A DNA stretch of 64,000 nt from Cavia porcellus (taxonomy: Eukaryota > Chordata > Mammalia > Rodentia > Caviidae): assembly GCF_034190915.1 (NCBI RefSeq), contig NW_026947506.1, forward strand, positions 33,335,748 to 33,399,747, read 5' to 3'. Within the stretch, counting starts at the first letter, position 1. The number at the start of each line of letters is the position of its first letter. Below, piece by piece: positions 43,897 to 55,353 of this stretch. The position numbers were made by a program, and so were the translations under genes. The notes below the pieces were generated by a model. It did not search any database, was not told the origin of the DNA, and saw only the letters and a program-made list of their open reading frames with translations.

Positions 43897-45610
43897 ATGA
43901 AGATGCAACAGCAGAGAGATAACATGTCAACAATAAACCAGCATTTAACAGTAATAACCATTAATGTAAATGGTCTCAATGCACCAATCAAAAGAAACAG
44001 ACTAGCAGAATGGATCAAGAAACAAAATCCAACCACATGCTGTTTACAGGAAACCCATCTAACCCAGAAGGATAATCACAGATTGAAAGTCAAAGAATGG
44101 AAAACAATACTTCATGCAGCAGGAATCCGAAAAAAAGCAGGAGTAGCCATTCTGTTTGCAGACAACGTGAACGTTAAACCAACAATGACCATAAAGCACA
44201 AAGAAGGTCACTACATACTCGTTAGGGGAAAACTTCAAGAGGAAGAGATAACTATCTTAAATATATATGCACCAAACTCCAGAGCACCCAGTTATATAAA
44301 ACAACTATTAACAGAAATGAAAACTCAAATTATCAGTAACACAATTGTAACAGGAGACCTTAATATGCCATTGACACCAAGGGACAGATCAACCAGACAG
44401 AAAATGAGCAAAGAAATGACAGAACTGAGTCACACCTGCGAACAAATAGATAGACATATACAGAATGTTCCACCCAACAACATCAGAATACACATTCTTC
44501 TCAGCAGTACATGGATCATTCTCTAAAATAAACCATATATTAGCTCACAGAACATATTTAAACAAATGCAAAAGAGTTGAAATCATCCCTTGCATGTTAT
44601 TGGATCACAGTGCTCTGAAATTAGAAATGATAAAAGATACTGCAAAAATCCCGCAAACACATGGAAACTGAATAACACATTCCATTGAAAGACTCTTAGA
44701 TACAATAAATAAATTCAGTAATGTAGCTGGATACAAAATCAATACTCAGAAATCAATAGCATTCCTATACACGAACAACAAAATCACAGAGAGGGAAATA
44801 AGAGAAACCACACTCTTCACACTAGCAACCAAAAAAATGAAATATTTAGGAATTACTCTTACGAAAGAAGTGAAAGACCTATACAGGGAAAATTATAATA
44901 CACTGAAGGAAGAAATTGAAGATGATCTCAGAAAATGGAAAGACATCCCATGTTCATGGATAGGAAGAATAAACATTGTGAAAATGGCCATTCTCCTAAA
45001 ACTGTTAAACAGATTCAATGCAATCCCAATAAAAATACCATCAACATACCTTATAGATCTAGAGAAATCACTCCTAAAGTTCATCTGGAACCAGAAGAGA
45101 CCTAGAATATGAAAGGCAATTTTAAGCAACAAAGGCAAGGCAGGAGGCATCACAATCCCTGACTTGAAGTTATACTACAAAGCAACCGTAGTAAAATCAA
45201 CATGGTACTGGAATCAAAACAGAGCAGAGGATCAATGGAATAGATTAGAAGATACAACCACAACTACAAACACACTCAACCACCTTATCTTTGATAAAGG
45301 AGCTAATCAGGTTCACTGGAAGAACGACAGTCTTTTTAATAAATGGTGTTGGAAAAACTGGCTCTACATTTGCTGAAAACTAAAACTCGACCCAAGTCTA
45401 TTACCATGTACTAAATTAAAATCTAAATGGATTAAAGATCTGAATATTAAAACAGAAACACTAAATCTATTGGAAGACAAATTAGGTAGAAACCTTGAAG
45501 ACATAGGGGTAGGTAGAGAATTCATGAACAGGACTCAAACTGCATGGGAAATACTTCTCAGAATCAATAACTGGAACTACCTCTTATTAAAAAGTTTCTG
45601 TAAGTCAAAA
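43897..45610 (+). pseudogene. L1-B ORF2, lacking the reverse transcriptase core
   Basis: 43897-44526 encodes most of the apurinic-type endonuclease domain (ITINVNGLN, LQETHL, GDLNMPL). A frameshift moves it to 44465-44671 (VHGSFSKINHILAHR and the LLDHSALKLE motif). At about 44680 the text jumps from the start of the linker to a point after the catalytic FVDD box: about 24475-25871 of L1-A have no counterpart. 44837-45376 then encode the downstream connection region ([31 protein letters not shown]) with a stop, ending near 45610. Catalytically dead. Confidence 0.88.
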
Positions 45611-46353
45611 CCCTGGCCCCGAGGACACTAATGGTTAACTAATATTCATTGAACTTTTAAGTATGTACTAGATGTTGCATTGAGAACTTTTTGTGAGTTA
45701 TATTATTTAGTCTTCTCACTAATTCTAGAAAGTTTAAACTGTTGTTATCTATAGTTGTGTAACGAGGTAGTGGAGCCATAAAATGAACTCGGGTAGACTT
45801 TCTTGAAACCTGAGCTTTAAATATTAGTAGAGCTTAATTTATAAAGTTGTTCTGAATAATATAATGTTGGTGAGTATTAATAAATTCTTTAGAATTAATA
45901 AATTCTAAATAATTCTTAGTAATTCTTTAGAATTCTTAATAATTCTTTAGAATTAATAAATTCAAAGAGTATTAATAAATTCTTATTAAATGTTTTAAAT
46001 TAAAAAAACCCCAAAATGTGTAAATTTTGTTGTAAAAAAGAGAGGGAAAAAAAGTGCTCTAAAAGATGCAACAGCAAGTGTGTTTAGGGGTGTTAAATAG
46101 CTGACCATATTAATGTTTTTGGTTGGATCATTGAACACAACTGATTGCAGTCTCACTGTTTGAATGTCCACTTTGTATGCTTTGATACTGTGACTTGAGC
46201 AACTATCTCTAAGATGATAGTATGTAATCTATTAACTGGTGATTTCTTACTGTTTTTTTTTTCTTTTTTGTAGTTCTGTATTACTTGTACCCTTACACCG
46301 CTTTGTTTTGTTTTGTTTTTTTTCTTTTTCCTTTTAAATAAAATTAAAAAAAA
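45611..46353 (+). other. Non-L1-A-like 3' segment of L1-B, with MIR-like part and poly(A) signal
   Basis: Right of TCTGTAAGTCAAAA, homology to L1-A ORF2 ends. The next ~740 bp include 45640-45835, which reads like a MIR (ATTCATTGAACTTTTAAGTATG, TCTTCTCACTAATTC, GTGTAACGAGGTAGTGGAGCC, GAACTCGGGTAGAC), then an AT-rich minisatellite (45876-45985), and a 3' end with GAGCAACTATCTCTAAGATG. That end is similar to 52045-52110. It finishes in AATAAAATT plus poly(A). Either a host transcript end captured by L1 or a lineage-specific alternative 3' UTR. Confidence 0.6.
45876..45990. repeat. AT-rich minisatellite
   Basis: Repeats of a ~20-bp TTCTTTAGAATTAATAAA-type motif with variants, about five imperfect units, inside the foreign 3' segment of L1-B. 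Confidence 0.8.
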
Positions 46354-46367
46354 AAGAACCTAATGTG

Positions 46368-48270
46368 TAGCTTAAAAGAGTGCAAAGAGGGACATTTATG
46401 ATACTAAATTGTTACTTTTGAAAAGAAAAGCGTGACTTCACTAAAAATTCCTATCATAAGGAACTAGAAATAAGCCAGATAAACGTAAAGAAAACAGAGG
46501 GAAGACCAGAAGTCAATGAAATTGAAGAGAGAAAAAACTCGTAAAACGGCGAGTCTTTTGCAGAGAACCATAAAATTGTAATTCTTGTAAGAGTGATGCA
46601 GATAAAAAGGGAGAAGACATATCACAATGATAAATATGAAATAAAAGGTATCACAACAGATCCTACAGTTGTTAAAGGAATCATAAGCTAGTACTACTAA
46701 CAACCTTGCTGGCAAATTTCAGCAACTAAAGGAAAAAGATTTCAGGATTAATTAGTGTCATAGACATTTAAAAAATTGAATTCTGAAAGCTCCTGGCAAA
46801 GAAAAATCTGGGCCGAGGTAGTTATACTGCAGAATTTACCATATTTAGAGAAGAATTAATTCCAGTTTTATTCAATTTCCTATAGAAACTAGAAGGGGAA
46901 GAAAGACCTATGAACTCAGTTTGAGTCTAACCCTGAGCAAAATCAAAGACAGCAGTGAAATAAGAACATAAAAATCTGTAGCCCAAAAATTTTCATGAAC
47001 TTAGTGGCAATAATTCTCAAAAAATAGTAGCAAATTGAATCTTGTAATATATACAAATAATTTAACACAATCAAAAGGGATTTATTCCAGGACTACATAA
47101 GCTGGTTGAGGACTTGAAAAGCACTGTAGTCTACCGTATTAACAGGATTAAATAAGAAAAAATCTTGTACTGTATCATTGGCTCCAAAAGGCACTTGGCA
47201 AAATTCAGCATTCTTTCATAATTAAAAACTTAGAAAATGAGAAATGAAGAAGAACTTTAACACATTTGAGATCATCTACCAAAAACAATCTCTGACTATA
47301 ACTGTGCTCAATTGTGAAAGGGGCTGTTTTTCCTTTTGAGTTAAGAACAAGGTAGTATATGCACTTGTGCTTTTACTCTCCAAAATAGTTTTGTAAGTTC
47401 AAATTATTGCATTAAATAAGGAAAAAGAATTAAAAGACATTCAGACAAAGGAAGAATAAAATTGTCTGTTTTTATAGGTTACACATTGTTGACAAATACC
47501 AGGAAATCTAGAAAATGTTTCATAAGTGAGCTGAACATGATTGCTGCATTGATCAACACACAAGAATCAGTCATTTCTATACCCTAACAATGTAGCAACC
47601 AAAATACATTATTATTTATAGATATTCAAAAGAACATAAAATATGTAGGTATCACTCAACATATGTAAGACCTTCTTCATGAAAATTACAAAGTGCTGAT
47701 GAAACAAATCTTAGTACCTAAATGTTTCCATATGGTATGCATATGACTATTCAGCATTGTAAAAGTGTTAGTTTTCCCAAGTTACGCAATTCCTGTAAAA
47801 ATTCTAACAAAGTTTATTTGTAAATGTAACCAAAATTATTAAAATGTTTATATTGAAAGGTGTAGGCTACAAAATAACCTGGATAAACAAGTTGAAAAAA
47901 GTTATCAAAATAATATTTGATAAATAATAAAGAGATTGAAATCACAGTGCTGATACTATATCGTTATAGTAATTAAGATGGTGAATATTGGCAGAAGGAT
48001 AGATACATAGATAATGCAGTGGACTGGAGACCAAGGAAATATAGAGATATGTGAAACTAACTTTGACAAAGATGCAAAAGCAATTCAGTCAAAGGAGGAT
48101 GGGTTTTTAAACAAATTATGCTGGAGCAACTAGATAAAGATAGACAAAATAATGAACCATCTAAACTTTGTACCTTATGGAAAATGAACTCAAAATAAAC
48201 CATGGATTTAAATGTAAAATTATGAAAATTTTAGTGAAAAGGAGACAGTCTTTAGGAGCCAATTGTATCA
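46368..48270 (+). mobile_element. Ancient L1 ORF2 relic, right part
   Basis: Continues the old L1 after L1-B with ORF2 landmarks in order: a GAAGACCAGAAGTCAATG segment, CTGGCAAAGAAAAATCTGGGC, AGGGATTTATTCCAGGACTAC, AAACCTGGATAAACAAG-like and CATGGATTTAAATGTAAAATT. Many stops. Joined with 41651-42355 it makes one ~2.6-kb relic that has been interrupted. Confidence 0.8.
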
Positions 48271-51200
48271 GGTTTTACTAGAAAAACATAACACAAGATA
48301 CACAGATGTATAAGAAATTATAAGATTGGTTTATGGTAGTCCCCAAATTGGATGAGGAAACTTGCAGAGAGTGTGCACACTGGGGGATGAAGGGTTCAGT
48401 CCAAGTCTGGAGCTCACTGCAGTATTCTGTGTCAGTCTGTATCAGGACTATGGAACTATGAAGGAAGGCTGAAGGGTTTGCCAGAAGGCTGAAGGATCCA
48501 AGGCAGAAGCTGGTGAAGGTGAAGACTATTGGCTATGGCCCATGAATCAGTATATGTCATACATCTGGCCATTCTCCTTCTAGGCAAAATGTAAAAGTGC
48601 ACTGCCAAAAGTTTTGCCCACTGTGATGATTTCCCTTCACTGCTGTCCTTGAAGGATGTTTCAGAAAGGGGCTATAATGTTGCAGCTTCCCACTTGGGAC
48701 TGGTGCCTGCGTAATGTGCAGAGCCATCTGTAAACCAAGCCCTAGCCTTTTCTTTCTCTAACAGCTGATTTTATGGTGAACTCCACAAAGCCATAATAGG
48801 TTCATGCTGGGAAACAGAAGGCAGTATAGCATGTAGGAGCCATAGGTATTGGGGCAACTTCTTTATGTAATTCTACCCTCTGGACCTTCCCTGGCTTGAT
48901 CACAAATATACCATTTCCATTTAATGAGAAACTGTTGCTATGCATGTCCAATCTTGTGACTTGGTAGATCACATGATAACCAGATCATGGTAGGCATCTT
49001 GGGTTGCATGGTCAAGTGTCCCATGGTCCCATGGTCAAGTATTCAGTTTCCCCTAATGTCCAGTAGCAGACTAAGAGCTGTTTTCTGCAGATAATGGCAG
49101 TGCCTTGTCCAAAATTGTAAAGGCCTCTTCTGCAGTTTACTTATGGGGGCCTGTGAGAGACTCCAAACAGAATCTCTACCTGCCATTGCTACTTTAAGTA
49201 CTATTGAATCTGTTGGATCATATGGGCCAGTGGGAAGGCAGCCTGTGCAACAGCCTGGACCTATTGCAGTCTTTTCTTCTTCTGGGACCATCTCAAAACT
49301 ACCTTCTTTCCAAGTCACTTGGTAAATAGGCTGGAGTAAGATGCCTAAGTGAGGAATGTGTTGCCTCGAAAATCCAAATAGGCCTACTAGACATTGCATT
49401 GTGCCTCTTTTTTGGTTATAGGGAAACCCAGAAGCAACAGTGAATGTATATTTCTGGCCTTTCCAGCTGAAAGCAAATTGTTTCCAATGGTCCTTATGAA
49501 TAAGTATGGGGAAGGGATTTGCCAAATCAGTAACTGCATGCAAAGTCCCAGGAGATGTGTTAATCTGCTCAAGCAAGAAAATCACATCTGGTATCATTGC
49601 TGCAGTTGTCACCACTTGATTCAGTTTATGGTAATCTGTTACTCTCTAAGACCTATCTGTCTTCTGCACAGGCCAAATGGAATAATTAAATGGAGATGTG
49701 ATGGGACCACCATCCCTATATCCTTCACGTCCTTGATGGTGGCAAAAATCTCTGGACTCCTCCAGGAATATGATACTGATATTGGTTTACTATTTTACCA
49801 GGCAAAGGCATGTCTAACAGCTTTCATTTGGCCTTTCCAATCATTATAGCCCTCGCACTACAGGTTAAGGAACCACTGTGAGGACTCTGACAAGTAATAA
49901 GTGCATGTATTCCAAGTACACATTCCAGAACAAGGGAAATGACTACAGGATGGATTCAAGTACCTGTTGGACTCATTGTGAGTTGCACCTTTGCTAAAAT
50001 TCCTTTGATCACCTTACCTCTCTAGGGCCCTACTCTTACTGGAGAACCACAGTGACATTTTGAATCCTCTGGAATCAGAACCAATGCCCAGTAGTCCCCA
50101 AAATGTCTGATCATTCTTTCACCAATGTACAGTCACTTGGGTAAAAGGCCCAAGTGATTTCTCCTGGGAAAGGATGGGAGAAAGACTGACTGTAAATTTT
50201 TGGTGTGCCGTGATCCTTCTCAAAGGGGACCTGTCCTCCGTGTCATTCAAGGGCTTCTGGGTCTATAAAGTGACTCAGATCCATTAACTCCTTAAGAGGT
50301 TATAATTCCCTATTACCACAGTTTGAAGTAAGTTTCTGTTCATTTGTCTTTTAAATTTTTTTGATTATATAAGTCTAGTAAAAATTTTGTAGGTTTCATA
50401 TTTATCTCACTTCTGGGAACACCGTGACTAATCAGACAACGCCATAGGTCTGTACATGTCAGATTATTCTGGTCATTGTTCTTCTCCTGCTGTCCATTAT
50501 GGTAAGTATGTGGATCCTGCGTTTGGTGATTAAGTGCTGCCATGTGACCTCTGCCACTCTGGGCTTCAGTCAAGCCCATTGCCCTTAAGTTTTCTAGTTG
50601 GGTAACTGCTGTCCCCACTGTAAGGTCTAGCATACAGAGAGGAGCAGTGACAGAGCTCTTCAGAGATGCTGGTTCTTTCCTTACAAATCTTTCTCAATCT
50701 GTTGAAGAGTACATTATCTGAATCATCTTGATATAGAGAATTAATTTTAACACGAGAAATCTACTCTAGCATTCCCACTTTCCTAAGCCTCTCAATCCCC
50801 TTATCGGTAGTAAACCACAGAATATCAGATTTCTTAACTCATTCACAGTGGGCCATCTTTTGAGCCATACTTTTGCTAAACAGCCAAGTAAACCATTGAT
50901 TCCTTTCTTCATGAGTTGCAACATTAAATTCAGAAACCTTCTTAATGGGCCCATATCAACACACTCAGCCTGATCTAGGGTATGTCTTGCCACCACTATC
51001 CCACACTCATAAAATTCATTCCTACACTTGCTCTACTTTATAAAAGAAAACTTAAGAAGTTGTGTGAGAGAATAGTGTATCTCCCTAGGGGTCACACTAT
51101 GTACCTCACCCTCAGGAGCCCTCTGGAGCCTGATTATGAGCCTAGATGCAAAAATGGATGGTAAGAGTCAGTCCTGAAGAGTGTCAGCATTGTCCTCTTG

Positions 51201-51365
51201 GTCAACACAGGATTAGTTTTCCCAGGTACACTAGGGTACTCCAACACTGCAGGGGGTATAAATGGCAATGCCTCTGTCACTGTTACTATCTCTTCCTCTG
51301 GCAAAATAATCTCATTAGTGTCTAGAAACTCAGCAGTACTGTTTCCTTAGGATCCTCCCACATGA
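48271..51365 (-). mobile_element. ERV-L-like (class III) endogenous retrovirus remnant, antisense
   Basis: An old retroviral copy whose coding strand is minus. Pol-like text lies at about 48500-49850 and gag-like text at about 50300-51360, in the correct 5'-3' order on the minus strand. A possible partial 3' LTR lies at about 48271-48500. The reading frame is broken throughout by stops and small indels, no env is seen, and no 5' LTR can be delimited. Bounded on the left by old L1. Assignment to ERV-L rests on the pol region resembling that family; it is not functional. Confidence 0.7.
49043..49615 (-). pseudogene. ERV-L-like pol fragment
   Basis: The longest open piece of the retroviral remnant, 190 codons. 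It covers the end of the reverse transcriptase (a GFSRQHIPHLG connection segment at residues ~80-92) and the start of the RNase H-like region (a GPYDPTDSIVL segment). The polymerase active-site region lies upstream in a different, interrupted frame and is not intact. The frame at 49394-49849 on the other strand is a shadow. Confidence 0.75.
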
Positions 51366-51427
51366 ATACATCCCAGTTGATAGATACCGTTATTTTCTGA
51401 TCATTGTTCTTACCTTTGCTTCACCTT

Positions 51428-51573
51428 TTGTTTTTGGAGACAGGGTTTCACTATGCAGTTCAGGCTGGCCTTGAACTCATTTTGTAGCCTAGGATGGCCT
51501 CAAACTCATGGGAATGCTTTTGCCTCAGCCTCCTGAATGCGGGGATAACAGGCATGCATCACCACATCCGGTC
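51428..51573 (-). repeat. B1-like SINE
   Basis: TTTTTGGAGACAGGGTTTC, GTTCAGGCTGGCCTTGAACTC, TGCCTCAGCCTCCTGAATGC, GGGATAACAGGCATGCATC: antisense B1, one of the better-preserved copies. Confidence 0.88.
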
Positions 51574-51878
51574 CCAGATATCCTTTGAGACTGAGCATTA
51601 AATTTATTTTGCAGTTCAGCCAATTGAACTATGATTACAAGATACACTTCCAGTTTTTAAAAGGAGGATGAAAACAGATGGCCAAAAAAGACATCACACA
51701 AACACATAAAGGAAACAGTAGGGTAATGCCTCAGAGCTATTGAAAATAAGAATTAAAAGACATTATCAGGGAATATTATTGATAAAGATCACCATTTATG
51801 AATAAAATATAACCAGAGTTATTCAGACATCAAATTACTTAGTTGTGAGACACTTAACAGCTAGAAATTCACTTAGTG

Positions 51879-52170
51879 CTTGTATTGTTTGATTAATTTT
51901 ACATGGGCATATCTTACCCAGAATAAGTTCAGGAGACATAGATATAGAAGAAACTAGAAACCACACACCTGAAATTTCTGAAATGATAGTAACTGAATTA
52001 AAGAAACAACATGATGCTTATACTGTTTGATTAACTTTGCATGCCTATACTCTGAGCAACTGTTTAGATAACAAGGTGCAATATAGTAACTATTGATTTC
52101 CTATTGTCTTTTTGAAATCCAAGATTGTTCTCATCCTTCTGTTTCATTTTGTTTTATTAAAAATAAAAAC
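51879..52170 (+). mobile_element. Short composite: L1 ORF1 start joined to an L1-B-type 3' end
   Basis: 51930-52010 reads like the beginning of ORF1 (ATAGATATAGAAGAAACTAG through ACTGAATTAAAGAAACAAC, parallel to L1-B 42895-42970). It passes directly into ACTGTTTGATTAACTTTGC, CTGAGCAACTGTTTAGATAAC and ATTGATTTCCTATTGTC, similar to L1-B 46158-46255, and ends AAAATAAAAACAAAAAAC. A related motif, ATTGTTTGATTAATTTTAC, also precedes it at 51885. So nearly all of ORF1, all ORF2 and part of the 3' segment are absent. Confidence 0.55.
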
Positions 52171-52785
52171 AAAAAACTCAGAAGTTAAGGAAAATTTTGA
52201 TAGAAGAGTTAAAGCAACAAAGGTATGACTTCTACCAAAATTTAACTAACACTGAAAAATATTTATGGATAGAAGAATTTACTGTAGAAGGGAACACCAA
52301 GTGAGCTGCTCCCAAGATGTCTCCTTGATAACCAATAAAAGTGCTTTTGAAAAATTTGCTGTATGCATAACTTCTTAATTCTCCATCTTAACTATTTTTA
52401 AGTGTACCATTTAGAAATGTTAAGGACGTTCATATGGTTGATACAGGTAATCTATGGAACTCCTTTTATCTTGCAGAATTGAAGCTCCATCCGAACCTCA
52501 CGATCTATTTTCCCACCATATTTTAGTTATATCTAAGAGAATTCTGATTTTAGTGGCAGTTGCTAGCTTTAAAAAAGTTTCTCCTGAAATTTTAAGATGT
52601 GCTTTGGTTATATTGATATAGGAGCTCGATTGAAGAGTTACAGTAGCAAGTTTTTATTTCTAGTTCAAGTAAAAATGTGACAGTTATCTTTATTGTCATA
52701 AATACAAAACCCTGAAGATTTGCAACAAACACTAAGGTCTCAGGATAGATGGATATTATTGGCTTTCATAAAGAAATTAAATAAT
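52171..52785. other. Intronic sequence, no element recognised
   Basis: AT-rich sequence between two L1-derived pieces. 52500-52680 could not be assigned. Confidence 0.35.
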
Positions 52786-53432
52786 TAAAAATGCTGGTAA
52801 GGCTGCAGGGAAAAGGGAACCTTTCCATATTATTGTGAATGTAAACTAATACAACTTCCATGGAAATCAGTATGAAGATTCCTCAAGAAACTAAAACTAG
52901 AAATTTCATTTCACCCAACTATTCCTCTTTTATGTACTTTCCTGAAAGAGTTAAAGACATCATGTTACAGTTATATGCATGCACATCTGTATTTATAGTG
53001 GCACAATTCATAATAACTAAATCTTGAAAACAGCCTATGTGTCCATCAGCAGATGAATGGATAAAGAAAATGTGGTATTTATGCACAACAGAGCACTACT
53101 TTACCATAAAGAACAATAAATTTGTGCCATTTTTTAAGGAAAATGAATGCATCTCGAGACCATAGTTAAGCGAAATAAACCAGATACACAAGCTTAAGTA
53201 TAGCATGTAAGTATTTCTCTTATATGAGAAACCGAAAATATAAATAAAGAGGAAAATAAAAGATAATAGGAAGAAGGGAGATCTTTTTCAAATGGGAAGG
53301 AGATCAAGAAATGAAGGGAGAAGGGAGGGAAGAAAAGGGGTTAAAAGAAGATGTGTTATGTTTATGGAATTAAACACACAAAGAATGTAATAATTAAGTA
53401 CTATAAGCATTTACTAATAAAAATAAAAACCA
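52786..53432 (+). mobile_element. 5'-truncated L1, ORF2 end and 3' UTR
   Basis: Text of the ORF2 C-terminus (GCTGCAGGGAAAAGGGAACC, ATGGAAATCAGTATGAAG, AGTGGCACAATTCATAATAAC, GTGTCCATCAGCAGATGAATGG, GAGCACTACTTTACC). The same 3' UTR as at 8791-9064 follows (TTTCTCTTATATGAGA, ATAAATAAAGAGGAAAATAAAAG), with a final ACTAATAAAAATAAAAACC. Old and not coding. Confidence 0.85.
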
Positions 53433-54988
53433 GAAACACAGATATCAGTAAAGCTGATACAAGTACTTCTTTAATTCCATAAAAAAGATGGATATTGTAT
53501 CCTTATTTCCTGCTGCAGGATGGAGGCAGTGGCATGCTGGAAGCACATTTCAGATGGGCGTGGACCCTATCTGGTATATTGTGTAACTTGGCATACATGT
53601 ATTTCAGAAATGTGGTTGACAGTGTAGTTCTGTTAGAGTGGACACACAAATTCAGCCATCTTAAGTAGGGAAGTTATGTGTGGTGTGATTTCTTAGGGTT
53701 ATTGACATGATTGTTGCCAGTCATACTCTTACTCTGCAATATTAAGAGACCTCGCTGCAGGGTCCACTCAAACCGTACACAAGATGTTCCTTTGGGGGAC
53801 TTCTATATGTGAAGATGTGAAGTAATACTCCTCTAATTATGACTGTTGTGACTTATTAGTTAAGAAGTGTTCCTGTACATATTTTAAAGAGTCTTGAAGT
53901 GTTGTTGCAGAACCTTGGGGCTCCATGGAATGTAGTTTGATTGTGACAGCACTGTTATATGTAGAGGGAATGCCATAGGAAATGCATCCTGGAGTTTGAT
54001 TTTATTTTTATATGACTTACTGATTGCATAGGATGATACTTATGCTGATATTTACTGGGTTCTATAGGACCTGACTTATTTCAGATTCACATTTCTCAGT
54101 TTTATGTATCTTTAACAGTACACATCAACTGAGAAAAGATAGATATATGTTAAGAAAAGTATGAAATTGAAAAGAGACCATGTTAACTTTCTGATTTAAG
54201 TATATAATATAAACTCATGTTGTGACTTATTAAGAGATTAATTTTTCTGAGAAAAAATTATATAAAATCTTTAATACCCAGCGATGTAAACACACTACTC
54301 ATTTTTACAATAAACATGGTTTACAATGTGATTTTTTTTCAGTGCAGTTTTTTTAAAAAGGTGAAAAAAATACAGTGCAATATGTGAGTTTTTGTTTTTC
54401 CAGAAAATTGATCTGATTTGAAGATAGTAGTTTGGTGACCTCACTTACTGGGCGTGTGATATGTTCACACAAGCTAAAATTCAGATGGAGGTCCTTCAAC
54501 ATTGTAGTTTTGGCCTGGTGATGCCTGTGTGGTGCTTTTTCCTGTTTCAGTGGATCCAGGTGTATTTCCTCCTCATTAGTAGGTGACCATATGCCATGAA
54601 ATTTGAATTGAAAAGAAAAACTGATTAGCTACTGGGAGTGATTTTCAATATGTTAGGATGCACTTCACCTTGTCTGGATTATATACCTTGGGCTGCTGTA
54701 ACTTGGTGAGTTCTTGTTGTCAGTCTGTTGGAATTATACTTGCCACATATTGTAGTTACTCAGCTCTGGTTTTTTCTCAAGTGTAATAATTGAAACAATT
54801 CTTTATTGGAGTAATCATTACACAATGTATATCTCAGAACATGTGCTGATTTTGTCAGATTCTAAAAATTATTTTAAAACAATCCCATTGTTGGATGTTT
54901 TTATTTATACTCCTAAGATAAGCTGTTTTAAGGTCTCATTTTTAAAATTTAGAGTCTCAAGTTTTTCAAAATTGCAACTTCAAATTCC
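53433..54988. other. Intronic sequence without a recognised element
   Basis: Unassigned, about 1.5 kb. No gene; frames are short. T-rich patches near 54331-54342. Confidence 0.35.
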
Positions 54989-55353
54989 TGTGTGTGCTGG
55001 TTATTTTTCTAATTGTTGGGGAAAACTACCTGACGCCTACAAGGAGGAAAGATTTATTTAGCTCACAGTTTGTAGAGGTTTCAGTCCATAATCAGCTGGC
55101 TTCCAAGGTGGCATGGTGGCAGAAAAGAGCAAAAGCGGCAAGAGCAAAATGGGGAGAAGCAAGCCTCTCCTTCACCCTGCTATTGTATGCAGTCTACCCA
55201 CCCTGCCATGAGTTTAGCATTCACATCTCCAATCCTAGCACTGGACAATAAACCAATTACAAACTCTAGATTCAGTTGTCTCCAAGAAGCCCACCTACTG
55301 TGACTTCATGAAGTTTTAGGGGGACATCTAGATACAAACCATAAAACTATATC
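54989..55353 (-). mobile_element. LTR of a MaLR/ERVL-like family, antisense
   Basis: On the minus strand it runs TTATGGTTTGTATCTAGATG, CCCCTAAAACTTCATG ... GCCACCTTGGAAGCCAGCTG, then GAGCTAAATAAATCTTTCC with the polyadenylation signal near the end. The same landmarks occur in the plus-strand copy at 63041-63433, so the two are members of one family. Confidence 0.75.

Larger units (their letters stand above)
42356..46353 (+). mobile_element. L1-B: internally deleted LINE-1 with a foreign 3' end
   Basis: A 4.0-kb insertion bounded by a perfect 14-bp target-site duplication, AAGAACCTAATGTG (42342-42355 and 46354-46367), inside an old L1. In order: 5' UTR with ~181-bp monomers, ORF1, the endonuclease part of ORF2, a junction at about 44680 that skips ~1.4 kb including the reverse transcriptase, the ORF2 C-terminal third, a second junction at about 45610, then ~740 bp unlike the L1-A 3' end, with AATAAA at 46337 and a short poly(A). 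The target-site duplication shows that all of this entered as one cDNA, or that the internal deletion followed. Confidence 0.88.

Noticed and set aside
49143..49849. Plus-strand frames over the retroviral region as host genes
   Set aside because: They are shadows of the minus-strand pol remnant.
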